Assembly (NCBI GenBank): GCA_036971715.1
Contig: JAVHJL010000007.1
Coordinates: 930,001-994,000 of the forward strand
DNA length: 64,000 nt
Reading direction: 5' to 3'
Source of the DNA: Arthrobotrys musiformis
Lineage: Eukaryota; Ascomycota; Orbiliomycetes; Orbiliales; Orbiliaceae
Numbering within the stretch: the stretch's first letter is position 1; each line of letters opens with the position of its first letter. The notes under the pieces are model-generated. The model was not told where the DNA came from and ran no database searches. It worked only from the letters and a program-made list of their open reading frames with translations. Below are positions 37,171 through 48,753 of the stretch, one piece after another. The position numbers and the translations under genes are program-made.

Positions 37171-37834
37171 ATGCAACATTGGTGGATTGTTAATCCCTAA
37201 ACTTGCGGCGTATTCAACTATCACACTCAGCTACTCTTTTCTGGAAGGGGGATGCATTGATATGATATGCATTCCATTTACGATAACATAAGGGGCTATT
37301 GGAAATATTTGCGGTCTAGCCATGATAGATCCATGCTTTCATGATGTGCCTTGCATGTAGATGCATCGTTTCGCACCGATATCGCATCAACAGCGTTTTG
37401 TTTCGCCACGCTCGTTTTCTTTCCTGTCAAGCTTTTTTTTTTTTCGCAACAAAAATGCTTTGATGCTTTAATGTTTTATTCATATTCACTCGCTTCATAG
37501 ATAAATTTTCAATGGAAATCACATTTTATTTTATTTTTTTCGATTATCTGTCAAGATGCTAAACTGTCCGTTAAATTGTAACGTTTGAGGAGGTAATTTC
37601 GGTTGACCTGCATGCAGCTGCACAAAGTCAATCGCTCGTCAACGCGTTGCATTTTACGACAGCAACTCTTGACTTTCCCTCCCGCAGCCCACCAGCGTGC
37701 ATATGCAGTGCATACAGTGTGGATGGTTAGCGCTTTCGCTTCAAGACTTCAGACGATAGTTCCTTTTTCCCCCTTAAGTTCTTGATTCCTTTCGAAACTT
37801 AATCGCATCTCACTGCCGTGCCATACTATATTAT

Positions 37835-37861
37835 GCGCCTCGAGATAATCACTTGAGGCGC
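37835..37861. repeat. Short hairpin
   Basis: GCGCCTCGAG and CTTGAGGCGC pair over nine of ten bases around a 7-base loop. It lies at the edge of the most AT-rich part of the gap. It could be a Nramp transcript terminator structure or a chance palindrome. Confidence 0.5.
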
Positions 37862-39410
37862 CAAATATACATATGAAGTGGAAATGTATGCCTCGTCATC
37901 CATTACAACATTATATTGCAACGCGGGGTCGAGTTAATTAACTGTTCGAATTCTCGTTGGATTCAATATTAATTGGAGTTTCGAACGGATAATATTATAC
38001 TAATCTCATGCGACACTAATCAAGTCTCTTACATTAGTGCGAATGTTAGAGAATTGGTCCGGCTATTTGACCAACTAGAAACAAATTAGACGGACCCTTT
38101 TATCATGGCCGATCGATATTCTAGAAGCTCCATTGTAATCGATTGTTGATTTGGTGGCGGGCTCATCTTAACGATTAAACGTTGAATATCAAAGACTAAA
38201 TTTCAATTTAAAGAGGTAATTAATTTCGATATTGATGAATTTCGCAGTTAGCCTTGATGTCAATGCCGGAAGGCATTGTGTTTAATATTTATTCGGCGCA
38301 GTCTTTAAATGCGAATATCAATTAGGAAACTCCTAGCTGTTGAATTAATATTAGACCTTGATTCGGCCGACTAAATACTAGTGCGGTCCCTAGTATCGGA
38401 GGATAATTGGATCACAGTAAATCGATTTTCGGGTTCGAGGAACCCTTGATTCGTCGGAATATTTCCAGACTCATTGAATTGCTTAGCCTAGCTTATCATG
38501 AACATGGCCAGGATCCATGGATGCTAGAGTACGTGTTCTCGCAAAACGAAACATTGTGACCACGACTTGCCTCCTCGAGATCACGGGCTAATGGTGCCAG
38601 TTCACGAACCTCCAATTGCAATATGATAATCTCTCGCAGCCGCCCAAAGAGCCGCCCAGGTTTCTCTTTCCAGCAACATCGCACAGCCCAAAAATAGCCC
38701 GCCCCACAATTCGCTTCCATTGGTGGATTAGCCTTGTTTGCCAAGCACATCTCATTAATTGTCGGCGGCGGTAAGCGCTGTGGGATTGGACAACAACACA
38801 CTTATTAGTTTTCAAGGGTCCTTGGACTTGCTCAAACTTTTACTAGCTTCGCGATATCTGCTGTCCAACAGAAAACCGGTCCAACGACATTTTGTGACAG
38901 GAAGGCCCTCCGGATGCATGTTCCATCTGTGGAATTAGGATCGAGAAAAACGTTGGGGGATTTCGTGTATGCCATATTTATAATCGGTGATTTGGCACAA
39001 TATGAATACTCCCCGCATGGTGGAAAGTTTGATGTTATGAGTCGTGCTCTTGGAGTGATCGAGGCGAATGTGCATAAGTGGCGGGTATACGCCTTGGAAG
39101 CTATAAGAATAGCTTATAGCCGCTTTGGAGCCTCTTCAAATTTACCAATGGTTCGCCGTCCCCTAGTGGAGATGGTGTCATGTCCAGGCCATTTACATAT
39201 GATTTCTCTATTTTTTATTTTTTGACCTCGAGCTCTCGAAACTCGCCTGGGGTTATTCTGTACCTTGCACATGCGGACCCTTGCCTTTGCCATGTATCCT
39301 GCGCCTACACCTATGCAAAGACATAGAAATTGCATGCTATAGCTGGTGGTTTACTTTTCGTTTCTTTTGATAACTGTGAGACGCAGCTTGATTCCCTAAG
39401 CTTCCTATAA

Positions 39411-39483
39411 CCCGATTTAGCCAAACTTTTCTGTCTGCAGGCCCAAGATCCCGATTTGGCCAAACCTTTTCTTCTGCAGGTCC
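39411..39483. repeat. Imperfect tandem duplication, two 34-base copies
   Basis: Copies at 39411-39444 and 39450-39483 both begin CCCGATTT and share GCCAAAC, TTTTCT and TCTGCAGG, with a few substitutions and one-base gaps. Confidence 0.75.
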
Positions 39484-39976
39484 GATGCGCTGTCGTTCCT
39501 GTATGGATGGAAGTTTCGCTCTTTTAGGACTAAGTATATCAATCATTTGGTACCCCTAGTTTCGTTTTTATAATCTTCCTTTCTTTCCCGTCTCTTATGT
39601 TTTATGCTGCTGGTACTGGTTACACATTTTTTTCATTTTGGCTTCGTATCATTCCCTCTTTTTTTAATTAATTATATTATATTCATTTCGAACTTTGCGA
39701 CACGCACGACGCATAACTTTCTGGAAAGGTTAGCTGGTTTTTTTCTTTCTTATATAACTATATCACATTCGGAGACAGTCCTTCTTTTGGTTTCACACAA
39801 TTGTCATTGAGGTTTATTGAAACAAGGTGGATACGTTCATTGATCCATTACGCCGGTTGAGCAATCAAAGCCCACTCAACTAGCAAAGGAACAGCTTTGT
39901 CAATGAACTTCAGGCAAACAAGGTTATAATATATAATATTCTGTCGTTTCTTGCATTTCGTTCTTTCTTTTTCCAT

Positions 39977-41872
39977 ATGATCAAGATGACACGTCGAGTG
40001 CACCGGGTGCCACTCGGCCCCTTCTTGGTCCTCTTCCTCATTCCTCTACTTTCACAAGCGGAGTCTACATCATCAACATCATCGATACCTTCGATATCTT
40101 CGACAAGTAAATCGAGTATAGCTACATCTACAATAGTACCTTCTACGACATTAAACACAGCTGCTTCTGCGACATCGATAGGAACGGTAGCAACTTCGGC
40201 GGCTGCAGAACCGAACAATATGTTGATTACGGTCTCGTACGTTGGGATAGCGGTTGGGTGCTCTGTCATTGCGATTTTCGCCTTGACTATCTTCTTTTCT
40301 TACCGTCAGAGGAAGGCGAGTGGTGGACAACCGGAGATGACGGATGCGAAGAAGGAGTATCTCGAGTATTTCAGGAATCCGAACGGTGATAATGACGACG
40401 GTCAAGGCGGTGCGGGGCAGGGATTCGGAGCTGGAAATGAATCTTGGAGAAATCAGATGACGAACTCGAATGCGAAGGCCGCCGACAATACATCTCATAA
40501 CAGGACAGGATCGAAGAGTTCGCTCGCCAAGTTTCATTTCAGGTCTTCTTCGAAGTCCCAGGAACCGGTGGAGCCTATACTAAAGATCGAAGTAACTTCC
40601 AATCCTTCTTTGAGGCCGGTGAGCTTGTTCCCAGATTCTAAAAACATCAAGGCCCAGCAAAAGGCAGCTGCATACGGGGGGAACAATGGTTCGCAAGGTC
40701 CATCCGTGCCAAGGTTCGAGGTTCCCGGAAAGGTCGTATATCAAGACCCAAGTATCCCGGTGCCGCCACATGCCATGACTACTTCTGAAAATGGAAATTC
40801 ATATAAATTTCCACCTCGGACGACCAGTCGAAGGGCCCCTCCTATGCCACTCGCTATCCGACCATTTGCTCCTAGTGAGGCTGGAACACCAAGGATGATT
40901 GTGGTCCAATCGCCACAGTCATTCATGGCCGTTGGGTTGAGCCCCACTCCTCCCAGACGCAATGATGTGCCTCAATTACAACAACAGCGGTCAAAGAGTC
41001 CATATAATCCATCGCAGCTATCCCCAATTCAAATGCAACCAATCAGGCCTTATAGCCCACTAGAGTCTGTCTCTGGAAGGAACAACGAGCCTCAGCCATA
41101 CATCCCATCGTGGATGGACATGCCAAATCAATACCCTAAGGTTGACAGAGTTGAACCGCGTTCGAGAACTCCTCAACAAAAACAGCCACAAAAGCCCATC
41201 CCTCGTGCACAGCGTCCTATGTCTTCGACCACTATCAATAGTGATGACTCTCGTAGTTTCTCTGATGACGAGTACTCTAGCTATGATGATGGGGATGACT
41301 ACGATGACGATGATGATAGGAACTACGATTATCGTTCTCAGGTGTACGATAGCTATCGCCGAAGCACCGATAGCTACGACAGCGGTCGATACGACGATCG
41401 AAGGCCGTTGAGTGCCCAGTCTAATGAAACCGGATGGTCTTATGGTCCGTCCCACACCTCGAGGGAAAAAGCACGAGTGGCACCGAGGTCACATGCCGAA
41501 CCATACTCTACCTCTCACCTTTCCGCAAGGGATGCTAGAAGTGGATCCCATGGTCGTCAGAAAACGCCCGTGCCGGTTAATGCGAATTCAACACTCAGCC
41601 CCACTACCTACATCAACAATAGGGGTGGTTATGGACGGGAGGCCGTCAATGCTTCCCCTGTTACCCCGCCCCCAGCACCTCCACCAAAGGACTGGGCGGC
41701 CATTCCTATCAAGATGGACCAATATCCGGCGTTCGAGCCCGTAGTTAGACCGTCGCCGGCTTCAAGGGGAAACACGCCACGGCCGGTTTTGAAGACTGGT
41801 GGATTGCCCAATAATCCCAAGACCAAGAAGCAAACCGGATGGGAAGCGGATTTGGAAAGAGGCTACTACTAG
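39977..41872 (+). CDS. Type I membrane protein, Ser/Thr-rich ectodomain, long disordered tail
   Basis: This is an intronless 631-residue protein with no family I can name. Residues 1-28 look like a signal peptide (a second ATG follows at codon 4). Residues 30-80 are almost only Ser, Thr, Ala and Ile, as in O-mannosylated stalks. A single membrane span lies at about 84-107, followed by the basic stop-transfer YRQRK. The remaining 520 or so residues are low-complexity and cytoplasmic: Ser/Pro-rich segments with many S/T-P sites, proline motifs (SPTPPRR, TPPPAPPPKDW), an Asp/Tyr patch (41265-41340) and a conserved-looking end ERGYY. The architecture recalls fungal wall sensors (Mid2/Wsc) and Axl2-like landmarks, but the ectodomain is very short and lacks a WSC domain. 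The role as sensor or scaffold is inferred. Confidence 0.85.
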   Translation: MIKMTRRVHRVPLGPFLVLFLIPLLSQAESTSSTSSIPSISSTSKSSIATSTIVPSTTLNTAASATSIGTVATSAAAEPNNMLITVSYVGIAVGCSVIAIFALTIFFSYRQRKASGGQPEMTDAKKEYLEYFRNPNGDNDDGQGGAGQGFGAGNESWRNQMTNSNAKAADNTSHNRTGSKSSLAKFHFRSSSKSQEPVEPILKIEVTSNPSLRPVSLFPDSKNIKAQQKAAAYGGNNGSQGPSVPRFEVPGKVVYQDPSIPVPPHAMTTSENGNSYKFPPRTTSRRAPPMPLAIRPFAPSEAGTPRMIVVQSPQSFMAVGLSPTPPRRNDVPQLQQQRSKSPYNPSQLSPIQMQPIRPYSPLESVSGRNNEPQPYIPSWMDMPNQYPKVDRVEPRSRTPQQKQPQKPIPRAQRPMSSTTINSDDSRSFSDDEYSSYDDGDDYDDDDDRNYDYRSQVYDSYRRSTDSYDSGRYDDRRPLSAQSNETGWSYGPSHTSREKARVAPRSHAEPYSTSHLSARDARSGSHGRQKTPVPVNANSTLSPTTYINNRGGYGREAVNASPVTPPPAPPPKDWAAIPIKMDQYPAFEPVVRPSPASRGNTPRPVLKTGGLPNNPKTKKQTGWEADLERGYY

Positions 41873-43084
41873 GTTGTTTTTTGTGCCGGCCGTTCCGCTT
41901 GAGCAATGGTCGGGTTCAAGAATGGAAAAAGTTATAAAAGATATATTAGAGGATTCGATCTCCACCTTGATGAATGTTATGCAATGTATACGACATGGTT
42001 CCCTGGAGTTTATTGATTTTTCTTGTTATTACTAATTGTTTCATCAGCTTTTTTGTTTCCAAGTGCGTCTGGGATTCCCTTTCTTTTGTGTCCAATCCTT
42101 TTCGCGCTCTCTCTCTTTTCTGTCTCTCTCTAAAGCTCCTTTTCCTTTGGGTTGAATTTGTGTCATTTTTGGGTGTTGGCTTAGCCTGTTTTCTCCTTTT
42201 TTTCGGATATGTTTCTTTCCTTCATTCTACCTTTTTCTTTCCTTTCATTTGATCATCAACATGGACCTATCCTGCAATGTAAATTTAATGACGATGGGCG
42301 TGTAGATATTCTCTTTCAGTAGGCACCAATCTTACCTGAAACTCACCACCTTTAAACATCTGAACAAACAATATCATTACCCACTTTTTTTAGACTTTTT
42401 TTTTTCTTGTCCCTCCTCAAAAAACAGCTTGCGGAATATATATCTAAATCGTAATCCCAGCCATGTTAGCACTGACCCCCCTTCACGAGTCTGCAGCTCC
42501 CTAGTCAATGATGAAATTTAAAGAGAAGGAAAAAAAGAATTCCCACGTGGGAAATGACAAAGACCGCCACCGACCAGGTGCACGGCCCAAATGTCTCGTT
42601 CGAGCGTCCAACCACGACCGCGCTGGTGGAGTCGCCACGCGAGACTAGACCCCTTGTATCGGTATTGCGGCAAGGGCTAGCATTCACAATGTACCCACTT
42701 TTTCGAAGAGACCCCCCAGGAAGAAGAACTTTAACTCTTCAACTACTCAGGCAATTAACTGGATTTGGATTGGGTGGGCTGAACGAAACGGCTGGGCTTT
42801 GGGGTCTGGGTCGGTGGCATAATTAATTCTTAACGGTGGTGTAGTATTAAAAGGCGTATTGATTCTCGCATGACTTGCGGGAGGAAAAGGAGACGGTGTC
42901 TACAGAGGACTTTTGTATATTTATATATCTACGCCGGGCTTTTCTCGATTTCAAAATTCCTTTTCTAAAAGGAACTGTTTCTCTCTACAAATATTTTTTC
43001 TTTTTAGACAATAGATATAAAGATATATATACTTGTCTCTACTATAATCGATTGCCCCCCAAGGGACTACAATATCTTTCCACA
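41873..43084. other. Intergenic, tandem genes
   Basis: 3' flank of the membrane protein gene, with T-rich sequence at 42030-42250, and the promoter of the next gene. Short open frames at 42554-42826 and on the opposite strand have no support. Confidence 0.4.
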
Positions 43085-44305
43085 ATGACGCTCGTCTCTC
43101 GATCTATGGAATCGCGGTCTATGGAAACCTTCAAGTTTCCCAACAGCAGTACGGCCGCAAGTAGCAGTAGCAGTACGAACCAGTACCTACAAGCAGGCCC
43201 ATCCCGCCAACCACCCCCCTTCTTCCCCTTCCTCCGCCTCCCCCGCGAAATCCGTGACCAAGTTTACTCCTACCTCGTCCTCTTCGACCCGCAACCTCTC
43301 GCCTCAACCGCCAAATACTTCCTTCCGCAATTCCAACAACCCCTCAGCACCATCCGCTCCGCCTCCCCCTTCGTAAGACTTCAAAGACCAAAACTCGACC
43401 TCGCGATCTTTCTCGTGAACAAAAAGATCCATGAGGAGGCCGCGAGGATGTTTTATAGGGAGAATACGTTCCCCATCAGGATTATCATCCGACGACCGGG
43501 GTATTCGATGAAGTTTCCGGCGAAGAAGGGTGGGTTTGATGTTTACTACGAAACTCTGTGGGATCGGGTTAATTTCATTTATCATCCGGATCAACAGTAC
43601 GTATAACCCTACCTCCCTTTTTCTTCCCCTTCTTTCTTCAGACTCGAAATATTAACTCAAGTTTAATCCAGCGTCCGCGAATTCCAAGAAGTCCAAGAAT
43701 TCTACCTCGGCCGCACCTTCTCTCCAATCCAAAACCCAGAATCCGAACTCCTCCCAGCCTCAATCTACCGTCCCGTCCTCCGAAAAATCCACATAGACGT
43801 AATAGACACCCGCACCGGCGACGAAGACTGGAAAGAAGAACCCCGCTCCAGCGTCCGCACGGTCCTCATGCCGCTCGTCGCCCGTCTGAAACCCGTCCTA
43901 ACCCCAGCCGGAAAACGCCTGAACGTCAAAATCAGAATATTAACAATCCTAGAATCTTATAATACTACCGATCCGAACTACGGATCTTTCGAGAATACGG
44001 CGGCTTGGGGGGATGTTTATAATGATATCAAGCGGAAGAGGTTTAGACGTCCTACGGAGAAGAATGTGAAGAGGCTTATCGCCATGGCGTGGCCGTTGAC
44101 GAGGGGGAAGTGGAAGTATTCGCTTGTCATACCGCTGGATTTGCAGCTGATATTTGAGAAGGCTGTTAAAGCGGAGTTGGAGAAGTGTAATAAAGATGTA
44201 GGCACGGAGGAACAGGAGGCGGAGTATAAGACTGCAAAATTGGGGGATAAGTGTTTCTGGACGCGGGAGAAAGGGAGGTTAGTGGTTATGAGTACTGCTG
44301 ATTAG
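43085..44305 (+). CDS. Fungal F-box/2EXR-like protein, 381 aa
   Basis: Exons 43085-43596 and 43672-44305 join in phase 2. The N-terminus is a Ser-rich leader. At about residues 40-60 the motif FPFLRLPREIRDQVYSYLV is typical of a very large group of fungal proteins with an L-P-x-E-I-R-x-x-I/V-Y/W motif (F-box-like or 2EXR). The middle, around FLVNKKIHEEAARMFYRENTF, is also typical (return of N-K-x-I-x-x-E-A). Function is unknown for nearly all members. An in-frame ATG 30 bases after the first (43115) is an alternative start. The second exon shows strong C-ending codon use, then AG-rich codons, but the frame is continuous. Confidence 0.8.
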
Positions 44306-45175
44306 TATTCGGCATATATGAAGTAGATGGTCTCACTTGGAAGGTTATATATAATATTGGTAATGCTTGAAATGCACGGTGGTTCTTTTCTTAAATGTAT
44401 ATAAGCATGTTTTCAATTTATCTAGTTCTAGATGTATTCCGTCTGACCCTATCAGCCTAGAGTCGAGGCTATGTCCGGGCTAGCGTTCTGAGGGCGTGCA
44501 TAGCAAATGTTCCCTCCGTCGTCAGTATACGTATACTAGTAATACAAATTCTTGTAGTTTCTAGTATACAAGACTAGCGACCACCTACTACCTAGCCGAA
44601 GTGGCTGCATACCTGGGTCATTAGATAGGCAAAAATCTAAAATATCTGCTAATTACACCCTTCCAATACTAACAAAAGGAGGGTCTCGAGACTATCCGAT
44701 ACCAAAGACTCCCCAAACAACACACATTCTCGTCCTCATACAAAATACAACACTATTACTAGCAATGTCGGCGCCGACGCCGAACTTACAGGCTACACGA
44801 TATACTAGTCACCAATCCACTTTCCATTCTTCCAAAACTATAGTTTTTTTTTTCATATTAAGTGTATGGGTACCTAAATACAGAATATATATCAACAAAA
44901 GCTACTTTATCTAACATATACAAGACCCCGAATCCCACTGACTTCCAACGGCTTTCTATCCCACAGAACATGTCATAGAGAATAACCCAGGAATTTGGGA
45001 ACCCTGAATAATACAAAAGCACTTAAGCATTTTCAAGCCCCAGCCTCAATCCAGGAACCTCTTAATGTCTGGGCCCCATCAAACCCTTCCGCAACTTATA
45101 TACAATACCAAAAACTCTCTAGATATATAACTATCCAGAGAAAGAAACATATTAGCCTCCATCGAAACTATATGA
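44306..45175. other. Gene-poor AT-rich region
   Basis: Nothing is recognised. Sequence is AT-rich with short low-complexity runs. Confidence 0.45.
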
Positions 45176-46748
45176 TCAGGGAAAAAGGGATATCCCGGAA
45201 TACCTGAACGCTGCATCGTAAATACCCAAAATACGACCCCACATGCTAGGGGCTGTCAAAGCTAGTATGTCTAACAAGAACAGCCAGGTACGACAAGCGA
45301 AGCGCGGTACCCGTCCCAATATGTCGTTATCTATGTCGACAATAACTCGAAGGAAAAACTCAATGTCTCTGAACCAATACCGAGACGTCGAGTAAAAAGC
45401 GCTCATCTTGTATGTACCTAGTACTTGCGAAGTACTATATACGATCCGTAGTGGCGGCGCTAACACCCATATCGTAAAAGAATTTTGAGATTCCCCGAGG
45501 TGACTCCAAGATGTCGACTATCAACCATTCGTACGTGGACGGGTATAGATATAGGTAGTCTTCTGAAGTTATCGCGGGATTTGGAGGCTCTTCCGCCATT
45601 GAGCTTTGGTGGAATAAGATGCCGATATATATATCCACGCCTAATTCTTCTCGTCGTAAACGAAAAAGATTTCCGGACATCATCTCAGAGTCGGAGGCCG
45701 TTTTGAATTTTCCTTCGATAGAAACAATGAGACCCCAACCAAACAATAAACCAAGAGACAGGCGGCGCTTGCATTCCCTCGCCAGCTCTTTAAATCCGCG
45801 TTTAAAAGTTGAAAAGGTTGTTAATTGCTTGTGGAGTGCTCTCCAAACTGTTCGCTATATACTGAAACTGCTGTTAAAAGCCGTTTCGATATATACGAGG
45901 AACTCCCAACTAGACAACCCCAAGAGATAGGCGACGTTGCTTATCCATCGAGGCTTTCCCTTTTTTTCGGTTCGTATTCGGAGTCGTCAACTTCTCATGG
46001 ATCTGTTTCGATCTTTGTTTGCCCGTTGCAGAAACCAGACTCTTCGGAAACGTATTGATATATGGCAGGCTTTGGACTGTTGAGCTGGCTGGTTTGTGTC
46101 CGGAAATTTAAAGGTGATATCATCTTTTTGGTGTGCGCTGTTGCAAATAAGGATCTTGTCGAAACTTCTTCACAACCGTCCAGAGAAACTTTTCGATATT
46201 TCTCCACGAAGAAGAAGTCCGTACCTCGATGGAAGTCTGGGGATCGATATCTGTCATCTTTGAATATCCCATATTCCCCCGGTTTCAATGGACTTTAAAA
46301 GCAAGAAGCCCTTTTCAGACCCTTTTCATATACGATAACAGTATCGATATGTAAGACTCTTTCTCCTTATCATCGGCTGGTGACTTAGAAAAAGTCCCTG
46401 GGGAAGCGAAAGATTGCTCGATGGACACCGGAATCATAAAATTGAGACCTAAGAGGCCACAATATCGAGGTGCGGCCACGCAGTTGGACTCCAGCCCAGC
46501 AATCCACCGCTCCGATCCCCCCAAAATAATCCAGGGAGCGTCGTAATGTTCTGAGAAAATACCGGCCCGCAATTCCGATCCGGCGTGGCCTCGCGATCCG
46601 ACCAAGAACGTAGTTTGGCGGTATTGCGCAATTGACCGCGGTTTCTGAATATCTCTTGGAATCGATTCAGAACATCGGCTCTCAAACAGGTTTCGATGAA
46701 AGCACAACCCATTTTCAGATGGTGATAATGCACCGAGCCAGAGATCAA
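45176..46748 (-). pseudogene. Scattered minus-strand coding-like remnants
   Basis: Several minus-strand open stretches (46748-46449, 46707-46315, 46288-45995, 45746-45435, 45466-45176) have protein-like composition and follow one another in the same direction. They sit in different frames, and I could not join them by plausible introns. No domain is recognised. They could be exons of an unrecognised gene, the 3' continuation of the relic next door, or chance. I treat them as probable gene remains. Confidence 0.2.
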
Positions 46749-46911
46749 GGATTATTCCACAGTATGTTTAAAGTACGCTTTGGTACTTTCGGGTTCGCAT
46801 ATGTGGAGAAGACGTTCTAATCGCATAGCGGCGCGTATGGTCGTATAAAAACTAAATCATCCAGGGACAGATGAGAATGCCGCAAAGAGTTTTCCCGACT
46901 CAGCAGGGAAG

Positions 46912-47749
46912 TCAGGGTGTTATTCGCTGACGTAGATATGTTTCCAAAACTCGCGCGATAGAAAAGCCAGCCGTCGTAACCAAAGTATCGCACAAGACCG
47001 TAATGTTTTCGATATATAATTCGTTAGTAGAATTTGTCCCATACATCGGGACCCCCACTACCTCACCGATAAGGTGATGAGTATACATAGAGTCAATGTA
47101 TTCCTCATGTTTTGACAGTTGGGATTGGCGGCGAATATATGCTCGATCAAGAAATGGGCTATAGAGAAGACCATAACATTGACCCAGTAAAAAAGCCCAA
47201 GGATATTTGTCGCAAGCATCGGGACCCTGCGCTGACGGTCTGAAAGAAATATGCATAACTGGAGAAAACATATTTTATGCTATCTTCCAAAACTGCAGGG
47301 CTGATGGAAACAAAGGATGTCATAAGTTTGGAGCAACAACTGATCAATTGTATATCCATTGAGGCCCCAGAGAAGTCTTGCGAGACTTCGATCAGGGCGT
47401 CATGGATCGTTGTATGAGCTGGGCTTATATTCCGGTCTTCTAATATGCCGAGGTAGGGGCCGGTCTCAACGTTGGACGAGAATATGTCCCGTGCGGACTA
47501 AAAGAGGCCCCCGCAGCCCGATCAAGAGGGGCCTCGACAAATGGCCCCTGGCGGGGAAACCTAATCCGAATTATATTATCAGTAACCATACAAACCCTCC
47601 ATCGATGATATAAAATGTTACTCACCATTTTATGGAAAACGTTATAAATATATACACCCAAATCTCGTGTACTTAACGTCGAAAACGATGTCTATGAAAT
47701 CCCAAAAGTATGGGATCACACTTTTCAAGCCACTTTCATAGGGCAGCTC
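46912..47749 (-). pseudogene. Relic gene of unknown function with preserved intron signals
   Basis: Minus-strand exon-like pieces are flanked by good splice signals. An ACTAAC branch point and pyrimidine-tract CAG precede 47749. A GTGAGT donor follows 47626, and a CTTTTAG acceptor precedes 47497. From 47497 the frame is open to 47159, with protein-like text (e.g. NVETGPYLGILEDRNISP). The likely continuation, from about 47270 to 46912 (e.g. LLGQCYGLLYSPFLDRAY), is in a different frame. I found no well-formed intron that joins them (only a 43-base one with a poor donor). The upstream piece also carries a stop. A disabled gene is the simplest reading; a mis-spliced live gene is possible. No family is recognised. 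Confidence 0.4.
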
Positions 47750-48753
47750 CTGGAAAAAAATGTTAGTACACCGACTCCACGATATAGAATTAGCAGGAAG
47801 GGGCAAGTACCTTTAGGATGGAGCTTTATATACCAAACCATCAGACCATCTCGTATCGTGGTCTTGTATTACTCGTATAGTACTGACGAGAATAAAGTCA
47901 CAGAAGAGTCTGTCGAAGAGTCTATGCAACAAGTACCGAAGTAATCACAAGGGTACTCATAGTAACTTTAAACAAACAGGGAATTTATAATTCGGAGACA
48001 TGTGCAGGTTTGGTAGAACGTTCACCTTAAACGCCATAGGAAAGGCACAAAGGATGTAGTCTGGAAACGATAAGATATAACTACTACCTACATACATATG
48101 ATCTAGAATATAGCTAGTTAAAGCTACAAGCTAGATCAATGTGTATGTGGACAGGGTTGTCGTAGATAAGAGTAAAGGAGAGCGCATACCAATAAAGAGA
48201 GGTGAGCGCAGGGTGGTAAGAGTCCTATTTGGCAGGGAGGCTAGAGATGTAAGTAGGTAAGGAAGAAAGAAGAAAGAATCAGAAGGGAGCGCCAGGGGGA
48301 GCGCCAGGGTTTTTATAGCCCCTCCAAAGAGAAATTACGGAGGGAATATTATGGCAAATACGAGAAAGTTCTGCACTGTTTCCACGACATTCGTGCATCA
48401 TATTGTCACGTCGTTCTTCCTGATCATAGGAGGGAAAATTCCAACGTTTATATTCCAAATGGGTAATACACCTAGCTTACAAAAACACATTGATATCAAT
48501 AACTCCCCCGGGAAATAAACATGAGGGCCCCCCTCAAGGCTGCTTGGTCGAAGGCTAGCAGATATGTATGTACACCAACAGCAACGGCGGCTAGATGGCT
48601 AGGCAGATGCAAGAAGGGAAAGGGGGGGATAGACAGGAAAAGACCAGAAAACGCCCGCAAAGTAGCAAGAATAGGGGTCGTAGGTATACAAATACTGGAA
48701 ATTCATCATAACATAACAACCAACCGAAAACACATCGGATCAGTGTCTATCCT
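47750..48753. other. Intergenic
   Basis: No gene is seen. It contains a 12-base tandem duplication GGAGCGCCAGGG (48286-48297 and 48298-48309) and purine-rich AAGAAAG repeats just before it. Confidence 0.45.

Larger units (their letters stand above)
37171..39976. other. Long AT-rich intergenic region
   Basis: About 2.8 kb without a supported gene. The part at 37870-38480 is markedly AT-rich with many TTAATT/AATTAA steps. A 103-codon frame at 38914-39225 has no supporting features. Two repeats are listed separately. The final 400 bases, pyrimidine-rich, are the promoter of the next gene. Confidence 0.5.

Noticed and set aside
37715..37780. D-arm-like text ATGGTTAGCGC
   Set aside because: No matching T arm or acceptor pairing downstream.
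38914..39225. 103-codon plus-strand ATG frame
   Set aside because: No domain, odd C-terminus, surrounded by AT-rich non-coding sequence.
41060..41455. Ile/Val-rich minus-strand frame
   Set aside because: Antisense of the Asp/Ser/Tyr-rich tail of the membrane protein.
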